A stretch of 64,000 bases of DNA from CAUZIZ01 sp965219005 (GTDB lineage: Bacteria > Acidobacteriota > UBA6911 > RPQK01 > JAJDTT01): NCBI GenBank assembly GCA_965219005.1, contig CBDCMS010000002.1, forward strand, positions 992,001 to 1,056,000. Reading direction: 5' to 3'. A program made the translations under genes and the position numbers. Position 1 is the stretch's first letter. Each line of letters starts with the position of its first letter. This document shows positions 51,477-59,945 of the stretch, one piece after another. Below the pieces are notes generated by a model that saw nothing but the letters and a program-made list of their open reading frames with translations, searched no databases and had not been told where the DNA came from.

Positions 51477-51637
51477 TAGAGTCATTAGAGTCATTAGACA
51501 ATACTTGAGAATAGCCCCGATGATAGGCAAGTTGACCAGAAGCGTCAACTTTGAGGAAAGAAATTCCAAGATACAAGATCCTAAATTGAGCGATTGGTGG
51601 GCCAAGGGATGTCACACCTTTGAGCTAAGATGCTGAC

Positions 51638-51683
51638 GGGTTAGGAGTTAGCGGTAGATGCGCTACCGAAAAGCTCCTAACCC
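51638..51683 (+). promoter_or_regulatory. Hairpin upstream of the IS1380 transposase
   Basis: Outer stem GGGTTAGGAG/CTCCTAACCC (51638-51647, 51674-51683) with inner stem CGGTAG/CTACCG. It ends 3 nt before the AAGG ribosome-binding site of the transposase. It could attenuate translation from read-through transcripts, as in other IS elements, or serve as a subterminal protein-binding site. Confidence 0.55.
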
Positions 51684-51699
51684 AAAAGGTGAAACAACT

Positions 51700-53115
51700 A
51701 TGAGCCACGATAGCATCCTTCCCTGTCATTCTGAGGGGTCTGTTTCCTGGATTATAGATGACGTGCAACCCACGTCGGAGACCTTAACCGGACGCGCCGG
51801 CCTGAGCCTGTTTGTCCGCTATGTGCGGAGCCGGGGTCTGTACCCCCACCTGGATCGGCTGTTTGGCTCCTTGCGCAAAAGCCGCAAGGGACAGCCGGTG
51901 ACGGAGATCTTCAAACAGTTGCTGTGCTTCTTGCTGGACGGATCGAGCCGCCATCTGGTGTCCTTCGACGCCTTGAAGGAGGATCCGGGCTATGGGGGAG
52001 CGATCGAGACGAAGCCAGAGGCCTTGCTCTCCTCTCACGCCGTCAAGCGTTTTTTCGGCGGCTTTTCCATGTGGCGCATCTGGCTCTTTCGCCGACTCCT
52101 GCAGCAACTGTTTCTGTGGCGGCTGCGGTTGCAACAGCCGGCCCTGATCCTGCTGGGGATGGACACCATGGTGATGGACAACGACGAGGCCCCCCAGCGC
52201 CACGGCGTGGCGCCGACCTACAAGCGGGTCAAAGGGTTTCAGCCGCTTCAGGTCACCTGGGGCCGCTTGCTCATCGATGCCGTCTTTCGGGGAGGAGACA
52301 AGCATTCCAACCACGCCGACACGGCCCAGAAGACCCTGAGTCATCTGGTCCAGAAGATTCGCCGAAAGTACCGCTCCGACGTGCCGATGATCGTGCGTCT
52401 GGACGCCGGCTTTTTCGATCAAAAGCTGCTGAAGGTCTTGGAAGAACTCCAGGTCGGCTACATCGTCGCCGGCAAGCTCTATGGCGATGTGCAACAGTAC
52501 ATCTTGAAGCTGGAGGAAACGGCCTGGGGAGTCTCTCGCAACGGCGATCAGGAGTGGAGCTATGTGGAACTGGGAGACCGGCGGGGTAGCTGGAAGAAGT
52601 GCCGCCGGGCCCTGTTCTGCCGGCCGGCTTATGAGGACCGGCAGCGCCTTTTGGAGTTTGCCCGTCCCGATCAGATCCTGTACACCAATCTCGGTTGCGG
52701 CTCCGCCGTGGACGAGCAGCTAGGGCAAGCGGGGCTTGAGCGTTGGCTTCAAGCCGAGGCCATCCTGGAAGGCTATCATGGCCGCGGAGCCGACGAGTTG
52801 GTGCATCGAGCCCTGAAGGACTTTGCCTCACAAACTCTTCCGTTTAAGCGTTTTGCTGCCAACGCGGCCTATTACTACACGTTGCTCGTAGCCTTTTTCC
52901 TTTACGAGTGTTTCAAGGAAGATGTGTGCCAGCCCGTGGTACCGCTCAACTGCTACCCCACGACCTTACGCCGGCGGATCGTCGACGTGGCGGGGAAAAT
53001 CGTGCGCCATGCCGGCCAGATCCTCCTGAAAGTCACAGCCGCCACCTGGAAGCAGCTTCAAATCGACCGGCTCTGGCAAAAGAGCGCCCACCCGCCGCCT
53101 TTCGCCTGGGTCTAA
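51700..53115 (+). CDS. IS1380 family transposase
   Basis: A 471-residue DDE transposase. GLSLFVRYVRSRGLYPHLDRLFG at the start; catalytic-core segments LILLGMDTMVMDNDEA, PMIVRLDAGFFDQKLLKVLEE (second Asp), and the late Glu region RWLQAEAILEGYHGRGADELVHRALKDF followed by ANAAYYYTLLVAFFLYECF. The frame is open back to 51658, but the ATG at 51700 has AAAAGG 9-10 nt upstream. No frameshift or nonsense change was seen. Confidence 0.92.
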   Translation: MSHDSILPCHSEGSVSWIIDDVQPTSETLTGRAGLSLFVRYVRSRGLYPHLDRLFGSLRKSRKGQPVTEIFKQLLCFLLDGSSRHLVSFDALKEDPGYGGAIETKPEALLSSHAVKRFFGGFSMWRIWLFRRLLQQLFLWRLRLQQPALILLGMDTMVMDNDEAPQRHGVAPTYKRVKGFQPLQVTWGRLLIDAVFRGGDKHSNHADTAQKTLSHLVQKIRRKYRSDVPMIVRLDAGFFDQKLLKVLEELQVGYIVAGKLYGDVQQYILKLEETAWGVSRNGDQEWSYVELGDRRGSWKKCRRALFCRPAYEDRQRLLEFARPDQILYTNLGCGSAVDEQLGQAGLERWLQAEAILEGYHGRGADELVHRALKDFASQTLPFKRFAANAAYYYTLLVAFFLYECFKEDVCQPVVPLNCYPTTLRRRIVDVAGKIVRHAGQILLKVTAATWKQLQIDRLWQKSAHPPPFAWV

Positions 53116-53314
53116 ATCGCAAAAAACCAAAGCCTCCTTGCAGCCTCGCGGCCCCCGTGTGTCCAATATCGCCTCGGCTCAGGGTTTCTCCTCTTTTCGG
53201 GAGGGAAAATCGCCACCCTCCACCCTTCTGAGCTCACCCAGTACTCCCTCCCGTCGGAACTCGCATCTGGGCGACCTCCATCTTGCTAAAATGAGTAGAA
53301 TCGCTCAATTTAGG

Positions 53315-53500
53315 AAGATACAAACAAGCTCCAAATACCAAGCACCAAATCTCAAGAAATCAGGGCAAGCAGGCACAACTGGAATGACCATTTTGCTTCT
53401 CCAGACTCGTGATCCTGATCCCGAAAATCTCCCATTCTCTTCGTTTGGTGCTTGCGATTTGGAAGTTGTTTGTATCTTGTATCATGCATCTTGGAATTTA
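53315..53500. repeat. Inverted-repeat element split by the IS1380 copy
   Basis: AAGATACAAACAAGCTCC and ACCAAGCACCAAA at 53315-53351 are matched by TTTGGTGCTTGCGATTTGG...TTGTTTGTATCTTG at 53446-53482. The left arm continues on the other side of the IS as AAATTCCAAGATACAAG (51561-51577). Arms total about 50 bp around a loop of about 95 bp. No gene is seen in 53116-53518. Confidence 0.7.
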
Positions 53501-53518
53501 CGTCAAGAAGGAGAACCG

Positions 53519-54589
53519 ATGAACGAATTACAGGAATTCCACTTCGAAAGTCTGCCCCCTTCCAGCCGAGGTATCTGGCAGCTCTCACTCAGTGTCGAGG
53601 AGACGCAGGACATGGTGGAGGAGGTCTTTCTCACCTGCCACAATACGGTGTCCCTTCAGAGTATCAGGGATGAGATCGCAAAGTACTTCCGAGATGGGGT
53701 CCTGCGGATTCCAGTCTTGGCGGCAAGAGGTGCGGAGGAAGGCAGGGTGCTGGTCGCCACGGCGGGCATTCACGGTGACGAATACGAGGGCATGGAAGCC
53801 ATTTTCAGAGTATTCGACTCCCTGGATCCGGCCCGAATGCACGGCACCTTTGTGGCGGTTCCGATAGCGACGTTTCCCGCCTTCTGGATGGGTACGCGAG
53901 CGGACCCGTGGGACGGGCACAACATGGCAAGGACCTTTCCCGGGTCTTCGCAAGGGAGCATCAGCGAGCGATTGGCCGCAATGCTTCTCGATCGAGTCAT
54001 GCGCCATGCCAGCCTCTACATTGACCTGCATAGCGGAGGCCGGAACTACCACATGCTTACGTTGTGCGGCTATGTCACCGAAGGAGACCAAGCGAGCACC
54101 GCTACTCCCGCCGCTGAGTCTTTCGGAGCACCGGTGATCTGGGCTCATCCCTCCGTCTCGCCGGGTCGAACACTCACCTCGACCCTGCAAGCAGGGATAC
54201 CCTCACTTTATACCGAAGGCTATGGGGGCGGGCAGGCTCGGCCCCAGGACGTGGACTGTTACACTCAGGGCCTCGCCAACCTCTTCAGTTTTTTGGAGAT
54301 CGCCGAGTTACCTCAGGCCGGCTTGCCGGAGCCCTATCAGCCTCTTCGCCTTCACGGCTCAGGCGATGTTGATGTAGCGATGAAGGCGAGTCAGGGGGGA
54401 CTCTTCTTCACCTCTCTGGAGCTAGGAGCAAAGATTCGAAAAGGCGATCTGCTTGGAGTTCTGCGTAGTGTGGAGGGAAGGATGCTCGAGGAAGTCCGCA
54501 GCTCGGAGGAGGGAGTGCTCGTGATGATTCGCTGTACTCCACGGGTCTTCTTAGGCGAGCTGATTGTGGTCGTATCGCCTGAAGACTAG
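53519..54589 (+). CDS. Succinylglutamate desuccinylase/aspartoacylase family protein
   Basis: A 356-residue zinc carboxypeptidase-fold deacylase. Zinc site: ATAGIHGDEYEGMEAIFRV (His and Glu) and YIDLHSGGRNYHMLTLCGY (second His); substrate/catalytic features in YTEGYGGGQARPQ. The C-terminal beta domain has LELGAKIRKGDLLGVLRS. Start at 53519 with AAGGAG just upstream; the open frame to 53138 runs through the IS end and repeat. It would release an amine from an N-acyl substrate. Confidence 0.87.
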   Translation: MNELQEFHFESLPPSSRGIWQLSLSVEETQDMVEEVFLTCHNTVSLQSIRDEIAKYFRDGVLRIPVLAARGAEEGRVLVATAGIHGDEYEGMEAIFRVFDSLDPARMHGTFVAVPIATFPAFWMGTRADPWDGHNMARTFPGSSQGSISERLAAMLLDRVMRHASLYIDLHSGGRNYHMLTLCGYVTEGDQASTATPAAESFGAPVIWAHPSVSPGRTLTSTLQAGIPSLYTEGYGGGQARPQDVDCYTQGLANLFSFLEIAELPQAGLPEPYQPLRLHGSGDVDVAMKASQGGLFFTSLELGAKIRKGDLLGVLRSVEGRMLEEVRSSEEGVLVMIRCTPRVFLGELIVVVSPED

Positions 54590-54599
54590 CCTGGGTCCG

Positions 54600-54685
54600 C
54601 CGTAGCGGTGGTCTCCGGACCGCCGTCCCGAGCCAAAGGCTCGAAAGAAGAAAACTTCGGCCTGGAGACCAACGCCACGTCTAAG
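54600..54685. repeat. CGTAGCTT/GGTCTCC inverted-repeat element (full copy)
   Basis: Left arm CGTAGCGGTGGTCTCCGGA, inner hairpin CGAGCC-AAA-GGCTCG, right arm GGCCTGGAGACCAACGCCAC. It lies between two convergent genes in 54590-54839. No other feature was recognised in that spacer. Confidence 0.75.
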
Positions 54686-54839
54686 TTTAAGGTTGCCCCG
54701 CCATCGGCTGCGCCGGATCGTGCATGAAAGAAACTTCAGTCGCACGGTTTTCAGACAATCGCTTGGAGAAGGTCCTATTCAACTCTAGAGCAACGGGTTA
54801 CGCCCTTTCTTCATCCCAACCTGAAAATCAAGCTTCAAC

Positions 54840-56027
54840 TCAGGGGGCCCTGGTGCCGGGACCTACGCTCGTTGCGAGTGATGCTAGTTCTGTTTCCAGA
54901 GCGTGGAGGAGAACCGTTGCGATAGCTTGGTTGCCGTGGGGTGAGGGATGCGTCTCCCGGTTGTACTTGTCGAAGTCGAGGTCTGGGATGTAGGTGTTGC
55001 GGGCGGCTCCTGAGAGGGCTTTGACGGCGTCGATGTATATCAATCCTTCCAGTTCAGTCTTTTCGACAAGTGATTTCAGTATGGGATGATCACTTCCCCT
55101 TCTTTGGCGGAGCTCGACTGTATTCTCTGGCAGCAAGAGGGAAACCGGCATGAAGTCGTGACGGTGGGCATTATCGAGAAAGCGGGAGAGAATATAACGC
55201 ATCCTTCTCTTGGCGGCCTCTGAGTTTCCTGGCCAGGCAGCAGTTGGATTTACGCCGCGGCGCAGGAGGAAGCCCAGCCCATTCCACGTATGAGGAAAGG
55301 ACACGCGCTCTGTTCGCGCGGCGTAGAACGCGTCGTGACAGCTTGCCTCTCTCATCGCCGCTCGCAACTGCTTTCGATCGGTCAGGTTGGAGGGTCTGAA
55401 GTTCATCAGACGGTGGGTGTCATTTACCTCGAAGAACATGGGCTTGAAGGCAAGGAACATGTCGACGACCGGGTAGGTATAGAAAAGTCGAAAGTCGTTC
55501 ATGATCCGGTTCATGTTTTCGTTGACCATGGCGAGGATCACGATCGGTGTCCGGATTCCGGCGCTCAGCCTCGCTTCCAGCGCCAACAGTGCCTGATCGG
55601 GCCCATAGCCAGAGACCCCAAAATTGAGTACCGCCCTGCCCGTCGACTTTGCGATGTAGGCTTGCCAGGTCTCCCCGTCGTCCACCTCCAGGCCCTCGGT
55701 GAAGCTGTTGCCAAAACTGGAGATGGTGGCCGGACCCGACACTCCTGGGATTCTTCGCGAGCCGAGCGAATCGGTGCTGATGGTGGTGCCGTTGGGGAAG
55801 CTGAGCTCCGAATTCTCTCGGCGAATCCAACCAAGCCGTTGATGGGGCGAATAGAAGTTGCCTTCTTTGGCGAGCTCGGCTGAGATTCTGAGAGTCTCGT
55901 CTGAGATGCTCGTCACATACTTATCGATATCGAGATGAAATAGGCGCGGCTGGCGCTTCTGCTGGATAGAGAGGAAAAGATAGCCAGCTGCCTCCAGGAA
56001 CACAAGGAAGAGCGTGACTAACGCCAA
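54840..56027 (-). CDS. Membrane-anchored SGNH/GDSL hydrolase-like protein
   Basis: A 395-residue protein with one N-terminal TM helix (LALVTLFLVFLEAAGYLFL) and an SGNH domain: ISSFGNSFTEGLEVDDGETW (block I with Ser), LNFGVSGYGPDQALLALEARL (block II with Gly), VNENMNRIMNDF (block III Asn), and HPSPHGNQAIATVLLHAL (catalytic His block). The domain resembles AlgX/PatB-type acyl-esterases acting on polysaccharides. The listed start is a TTG; codons further upstream (NRRAKGRIFR) would give the basic n-region expected for the anchor, but only a CTG is available there. Just downstream of the B3/B4 gene on the same strand. Confidence 0.82.
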   Translation of the reverse strand: MALVTLFLVFLEAAGYLFLSIQQKRQPRLFHLDIDKYVTSISDETLRISAELAKEGNFYSPHQRLGWIRRENSELSFPNGTTISTDSLGSRRIPGVSGPATISSFGNSFTEGLEVDDGETWQAYIAKSTGRAVLNFGVSGYGPDQALLALEARLSAGIRTPIVILAMVNENMNRIMNDFRLFYTYPVVDMFLAFKPMFFEVNDTHRLMNFRPSNLTDRKQLRAAMREASCHDAFYAARTERVSFPHTWNGLGFLLRRGVNPTAAWPGNSEAAKRRMRYILSRFLDNAHRHDFMPVSLLLPENTVELRQRRGSDHPILKSLVEKTELEGLIYIDAVKALSGAARNTYIPDLDFDKYNRETHPSPHGNQAIATVLLHALETELASLATSVGPGTRAP

Positions 56028-56061
56028 TCGGAAGATACGGCCTTTGGCTCGACGGTTCAGC

Positions 56062-56769
56062 CTAGTTCTCCAGCGGGAAGTGGACTATCTCGGACGTTCC
56101 ACCGCAGTATTTCGTGACCAGATCCGTCGTTTCGGAGAAGAGGCTCTCCAGCCGAGGAAAGCTGAGGGCCGTGGTCGCCCCGATGATCAGCAGCACGCTG
56201 TCGGATTCGGGATTGACCTTGCTGAACTCAGCCTGCCTTACATCCAGCCGGCAAATCACCCGCCCGGCCGAGTCCACGTAAGCAAACTCTCCGGCGGCAC
56301 ATTCTTCTCTCTCCTGAGTCCCCATGGGGACAAACTCCTCGCTGCCTCGCAGCAGCCTAAGCTGGATTGGCAGTGCGAGTTTGTCCAGGTTATGTGCCCC
56401 CAGTGAGCATATTGAACGCACGCTGATCAAGTTATAGGCGTCTACCAGGTTATTGATCTGCGCCAGGCGACCTCGCTTCAGAGCCATCTGGATAAGCCGT
56501 TCGCAGGCCGGCTGCACCCTTCGAGGATTGACCCCTACCGCACGAAAGAGGGAGTGAAGCTTGACAATTTCGGGGGTCGATCGAAGTGCTGCGGGTGTGG
56601 CGAATCGGTGGCTGATTTTCTGGATCTCCTGATCGATGAGGCGCCTCAAGCGGGGTGCGGAGGAGCTGATCCTGACGCCCCTGAAAACAATGGCACCGGC
56701 CCTGATTCCCAGCCGAATACAGGCATCAGAAACCTGGAAGATATCGGACAGTTCGCCTCTATTATTCAC
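56062..56769 (-). CDS. B3/B4 tRNA-editing-like domain protein
   Basis: A 235-residue free-standing B3/B4 domain as found in the phenylalanyl-tRNA synthetase beta chain: VSDACIRLGIRAGAIVFRGV, RSTPEIVKLHSLFRAVGVNPRRVQPACERLIQMAL, INNLVDAYNLISVRSICSLGAHNLDKL, ECAAGEFAYVDSAGRVICRLDVRQAEFS. Family members include trans-editing-like proteins that bind or hydrolyse mischarged aminoacyl-tRNA or modified amino acids. The neighbouring aminotransferase is divergent. Confidence 0.82.
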   Translation of the reverse strand: MNNRGELSDIFQVSDACIRLGIRAGAIVFRGVRISSSAPRLRRLIDQEIQKISHRFATPAALRSTPEIVKLHSLFRAVGVNPRRVQPACERLIQMALKRGRLAQINNLVDAYNLISVRSICSLGAHNLDKLALPIQLRLLRGSEEFVPMGTQEREECAAGEFAYVDSAGRVICRLDVRQAEFSKVNPESDSVLLIIGATTALSFPRLESLFSETTDLVTKYCGGTSEIVHFPLEN

Positions 56770-56978
56770 AGGTTCTTCTCAATCTGTCCCTGCGGAATTC
56801 CCTGAGCAGGGAAGGGTTATCGGTGCTGGGCTCCTCGCAGAGAGCGTCTCCAGGTTCGGTCCGCCGACCATGGTACCATCAGAAAGGATGGACGCTATTC
56901 CGCATAGAGCGGAAACGACTCGTGTTAAGAGTCCACCTTACGTCCGACAAGCTTGATATACGCCCTGAAAGCCGGCTC

Positions 56979-58166
56979 ATGATGGAACCTACGCCGTTGG
57001 CCCCCAGTCTCGAAAGGGTCCAACGCTCTCGAATCCGGGAACTCGCCGACATCGCATTCGGCATGGAAGGTGTTCTGAAGCTCCAATTCGGGGAATCGAA
57101 CGAGCCGACACCGCAGTACATCAAAAATGCGGCGGCCCAGGCGATGAAGGAAGGATACACGTTTTATACCGAGAACGCCGGCCTGCCGGGGCTGCGAGCA
57201 GCGCTGTCCGAGAAGTGTGCCGAACTTCACCGCGTTCAGCTGGATCCTGACTCTGAGATTCTTATCACGGCTTCTGGAGTCCAGGCACTGAACGTCGGTA
57301 TCCGTTGTGCGATCGATCCGGGTGACGAGGTCATCGTGCTGACTCCGAACTGGCCCAACGCCTCGGCGATTGTCAGCCTTTTCGGAGGCGTCCAGAAGGA
57401 GGTCCCTTTTCTTCGAGGTGAGACACGGTTCGAGATCGATTTCGAGGCTCTGGACCGCGTCGTCACGACCAGAACGCGGCTGTTGATCTATACCTCTCCC
57501 TCCAATCCACTGGGATGGGTAGCAAGCGTTGAGGACCAGCGGAGGCTCCTGGAGTTCTGTAGAAGCCACCGGTTGTGGCTGCTTGCCGATGAGGTCTACG
57601 AGCGCCTCTACTACGCCAGTGGTCCGGCCCCCTCGATTCTGAGGATCTGTTCCCGGACAGACCCGGTCATCGTTGCCCATTCCTTTTCCAAGACCTACTG
57701 TATGACCGGCTGGCGATTGGGATGGCTGGTGGCACGCAGGGATCTAATAGAAAAGGCGACGCATTTGAACGAATTCATCGTGTCCCATGCGCCTTCGATG
57801 CTGCAGCGAGCCGGCGAAGTTGCCTTGAAAGAAGGTGAGGAAGAGGTCGCTTCCATGGTCGAGGCCCTCAACGACCGAGTCAGCTTCTGTTTCGAGGCGC
57901 TTGCCGCGATCCCTTCAATCTCGATCATGAGACCGGAAGGGGCGTTCTACGTGTTTCCCGCCGTAGAGAAAATGAGTGACTCTTTCGCTTTCGCCCTCTC
58001 GCTGCTCAAGGAATGCAAGGTAGCCGTGGCTCCAGGCTGCGCCTTCGGGAATGGTGGCGAGGGTTCTTTCCGAATTTGCTGTGCGGCTGACCGATCGGTG
58101 TTGGAACCGGCAATGGAAAGGGTGTGTCGGTTCCTTGAAGCTGAGCGTTGGAATAGTGAGCAGTGA
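56979..58166 (+). CDS. Class I/II aminotransferase
   Basis: A fold-type I PLP enzyme of about 395 residues: EGYTFYTENAGLPGLRAALSEKC, ITASGVQALNVGIRCAIDPGDEVIV, TSPSNPLGW (Asn-Pro), LLADEVYERLYY (Asp and Tyr), VAHSFSKTYCMTGWRLGW with the Schiff-base Lys, and a C-terminal Arg in SFRICCAA for the substrate carboxylate. Aspartate/aromatic aminotransferase subgroup. The 5' end is ambiguous among 56823, 56979 and 56982; tandem ATGs at 56979 best fit the family start. The final codons (WNSEQ and the TGA) are read from the beginning of a CAGTGAA heptad repeat. Confidence 0.9.
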   Translation: MMEPTPLAPSLERVQRSRIRELADIAFGMEGVLKLQFGESNEPTPQYIKNAAAQAMKEGYTFYTENAGLPGLRAALSEKCAELHRVQLDPDSEILITASGVQALNVGIRCAIDPGDEVIVLTPNWPNASAIVSLFGGVQKEVPFLRGETRFEIDFEALDRVVTTRTRLLIYTSPSNPLGWVASVEDQRRLLEFCRSHRLWLLADEVYERLYYASGPAPSILRICSRTDPVIVAHSFSKTYCMTGWRLGWLVARRDLIEKATHLNEFIVSHAPSMLQRAGEVALKEGEEEVASMVEALNDRVSFCFEALAAIPSISIMRPEGAFYVFPAVEKMSDSFAFALSLLKECKVAVAPGCAFGNGGEGSFRICCAADRSVLEPAMERVCRFLEAERWNSEQ

Positions 58167-58292
58167 ATAGTGAACAGTGAACAGTAGTGAAGTAGTGCAG
58201 TAATCAGTAATCACTACTGATCACTGATCACTGATCGATCACTGTTCACTGATTACTGCTCTCACTGTTCACTGTTCACTACTTTTCACTAC
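58145..58292. repeat. CAGTGAA/TTCACTG heptad array, bidirectional
   Basis: AGTGAGCAGTGAATAG...GAACAGTGAACAGT on one side and TGTTCACTGATTACTG...TTCACTGTTCACTACT on the other, around TGATCACTGATCACTGATCG. The two strands are near inverted copies, so the whole can fold back. It is the longest array of this family in the window and separates the convergent aminotransferase and MATE genes. Confidence 0.82.
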
Positions 58293-59945
58293 TCACCGAC
58301 CCCTGCCTTCGCCCAGTTCCTGAGCGATGTCCCTTATTGTAGCCTCCGGCTCTGATTCGGGCAGACCAGGGCCTACTGGAGCCAACCTGGCGGCGTCGCG
58401 CTGAGTCGACTTCAACAGATTCAAGTTGCGCCATCCTCCCGACTCGAAGCGCCAGGCCATGGTCAAGCCGAAGAAGAGGATGTAGACCCAAGCGGCGATC
58501 CATGGGCCAACCGATTCGAGTTCGGCGAAAAAGGTGCCCATGAACCATCCTCCTCCCAGGATGAAGCCCCAACTATAGATGACGGTGACAACCCCAGGCC
58601 AAATGGTGTCACCGGCACCCCGCAGGGCGCCTGTGTAGATGATGCCGAAGCCGTCGAAGGCCTGAAAAAATGCGGCGCAGATCATGAGGGTGGCTCCAAT
58701 CTGCAGAATCTGCTCAGCATCCCTGCTGCTCAGATCCTGCCCCCCGACGAATACCCCCACCATCTCATAGCGGAACAGGTAGAAGCATACGCCGCAGACT
58801 GTCATGTAGGTCACAGCCAGGATGACTCCCAGGCGCGCTCTGGCAACTGCCACATCGGGTTGGCCCGCACCCACGTATTTGCCAACGAGTGAGGTTACGG
58901 CTACGGAGAGTCCGATTGCGGGCATGAAGCTCAGGTGCATGTAGGTCACGGCGATCCAGCCGGCAGTCTGATGATAGGTTCCGAAGAGGCCAATCAGGCG
59001 GCTCATGAAGATTGACCAGCAGACGATCTCGCTGCCCGTCTGCACCGCTGCGGGCAAACCGATCTTGACCAGATCCTTGATTGGGCCAAGCTGGGGTCGC
59101 CAACGTGCCCGCGAATCGAGCTCCTGGTTCAGGGACGACCCCAGAAAGATCGCCAGCGGCAGAACGGCTTCCACGAGAGTTCCGACGATCGTACCTAGCG
59201 CCGCGCCTACCAAACCCAGTGGGGTGACTCCGGGAATTCCGGGGAGTCCCAAAGTAGGCATCCCCTGATCTCCGAAAATGAGGACGTAGTTTACGAGCAC
59301 ATTGGTGGCGTTTCCGCAGAGCGCGGAAACTGTGACCACCTTGGGGCGGCCCAGCCCGAAGAAAAAGTGGTGAATGGCGCGTCCGATCATCAGGATCAAC
59401 GCTCCAACCAACAGGATTCGGGCGTACTGGGCATCGAGCAGTATAAGCCGGTGGAGCCTGGCTTCCTCGGCCCTCGCTTGCAGCAGTTCTGCGCCTGAGG
59501 CGAGGGCCAGCCAGTGTTTCAAACGATCCAGTTGGGCGTCATGGACCAGATCGAAGATGTGCCCCATCAGGGCCGAGTAGGGCAGGACAAAAATGAGCCA
59601 GATTCCCAGGCAGAGCCAGATCGCGGCCCAGGCGTAGTCGGTGCCCTTCTCTGGTTTGCCGGCCCCCAGGTTCTGGCTCACGTAGGTGTTGACCACCGTG
59701 AGCAGACCCAGGACGAAGGCGATGAGGCTGAATGCCCAGACCCCCCCGTTTCCCTGAGCGGCGACTTCGAGAGGACCCACCTGTCCGACCATGAGCTTGT
59801 CGACGAACTGCATCGCAGTGTAGCTGGTCATCGTCAGCACGGTCGGCCAGGCGATGCCCCAGACCTCGCTCAATGGGCTTTGGCTCGAAGGGTTGAGCTC
59901 TAATGTCTGCTCTTTTGTCACGTCTCTTGACTTCCAAATAGGCAC
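58293..59945 (-). CDS. MATE family efflux transporter
   Basis: A 550-residue polytopic protein of 12 TM helices. Family marks: EVWGIAWPTVLTMTSYTAMQFVDKLMVGQVGPLEVAAQG (TM1-2), LGLLTVVNTYVSQNLGAGKP, LIMIGRAIHHFFFGLGRPKVVTVSALCGNATNVLVNYVLIFG, GLPAAVQTGSEIVCWSIFMSRLIG, and ALRGAGDTIWPGVVTVIYSWGFIL. MATE proteins export cationic drugs or metabolites using Na+ or H+. It is longer than the usual roughly 450 residues because of an insertion near residues 145-175 and a C-terminal tail. Confidence 0.9.
   Translation of the reverse strand: MPIWKSRDVTKEQTLELNPSSQSPLSEVWGIAWPTVLTMTSYTAMQFVDKLMVGQVGPLEVAAQGNGGVWAFSLIAFVLGLLTVVNTYVSQNLGAGKPEKGTDYAWAAIWLCLGIWLIFVLPYSALMGHIFDLVHDAQLDRLKHWLALASGAELLQARAEEARLHRLILLDAQYARILLVGALILMIGRAIHHFFFGLGRPKVVTVSALCGNATNVLVNYVLIFGDQGMPTLGLPGIPGVTPLGLVGAALGTIVGTLVEAVLPLAIFLGSSLNQELDSRARWRPQLGPIKDLVKIGLPAAVQTGSEIVCWSIFMSRLIGLFGTYHQTAGWIAVTYMHLSFMPAIGLSVAVTSLVGKYVGAGQPDVAVARARLGVILAVTYMTVCGVCFYLFRYEMVGVFVGGQDLSSRDAEQILQIGATLMICAAFFQAFDGFGIIYTGALRGAGDTIWPGVVTVIYSWGFILGGGWFMGTFFAELESVGPWIAAWVYILFFGLTMAWRFESGGWRNLNLLKSTQRDAARLAPVGPGLPESEPEATIRDIAQELGEGRGR

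Larger units (their letters stand above)
51580..53314 (+). mobile_element. IS1380-type insertion sequence with 5-bp target duplication
   Basis: 1735 bp with 16-bp terminal inverted repeats CCTAAATTGAGCGATT at 51580-51595 and its complement at 53299-53314, and AAGAT immediately outside both ends (51575-51579 and 53315-53319). Ends beginning CCTA, the length and the 5-bp duplication fit IS1380/ISEcp1-type elements. The transposase is intact. It interrupts one arm of a long inverted repeat and lies about 100 bp upstream of the divergently read WD40-cytochrome gene. Confidence 0.9.

Noticed and set aside
54724..54993. Plus-strand 89-codon frame
   Set aside because: It overlaps the end of the SGNH hydrolase gene and begins in a repeat-containing spacer; composition is not protein-like.
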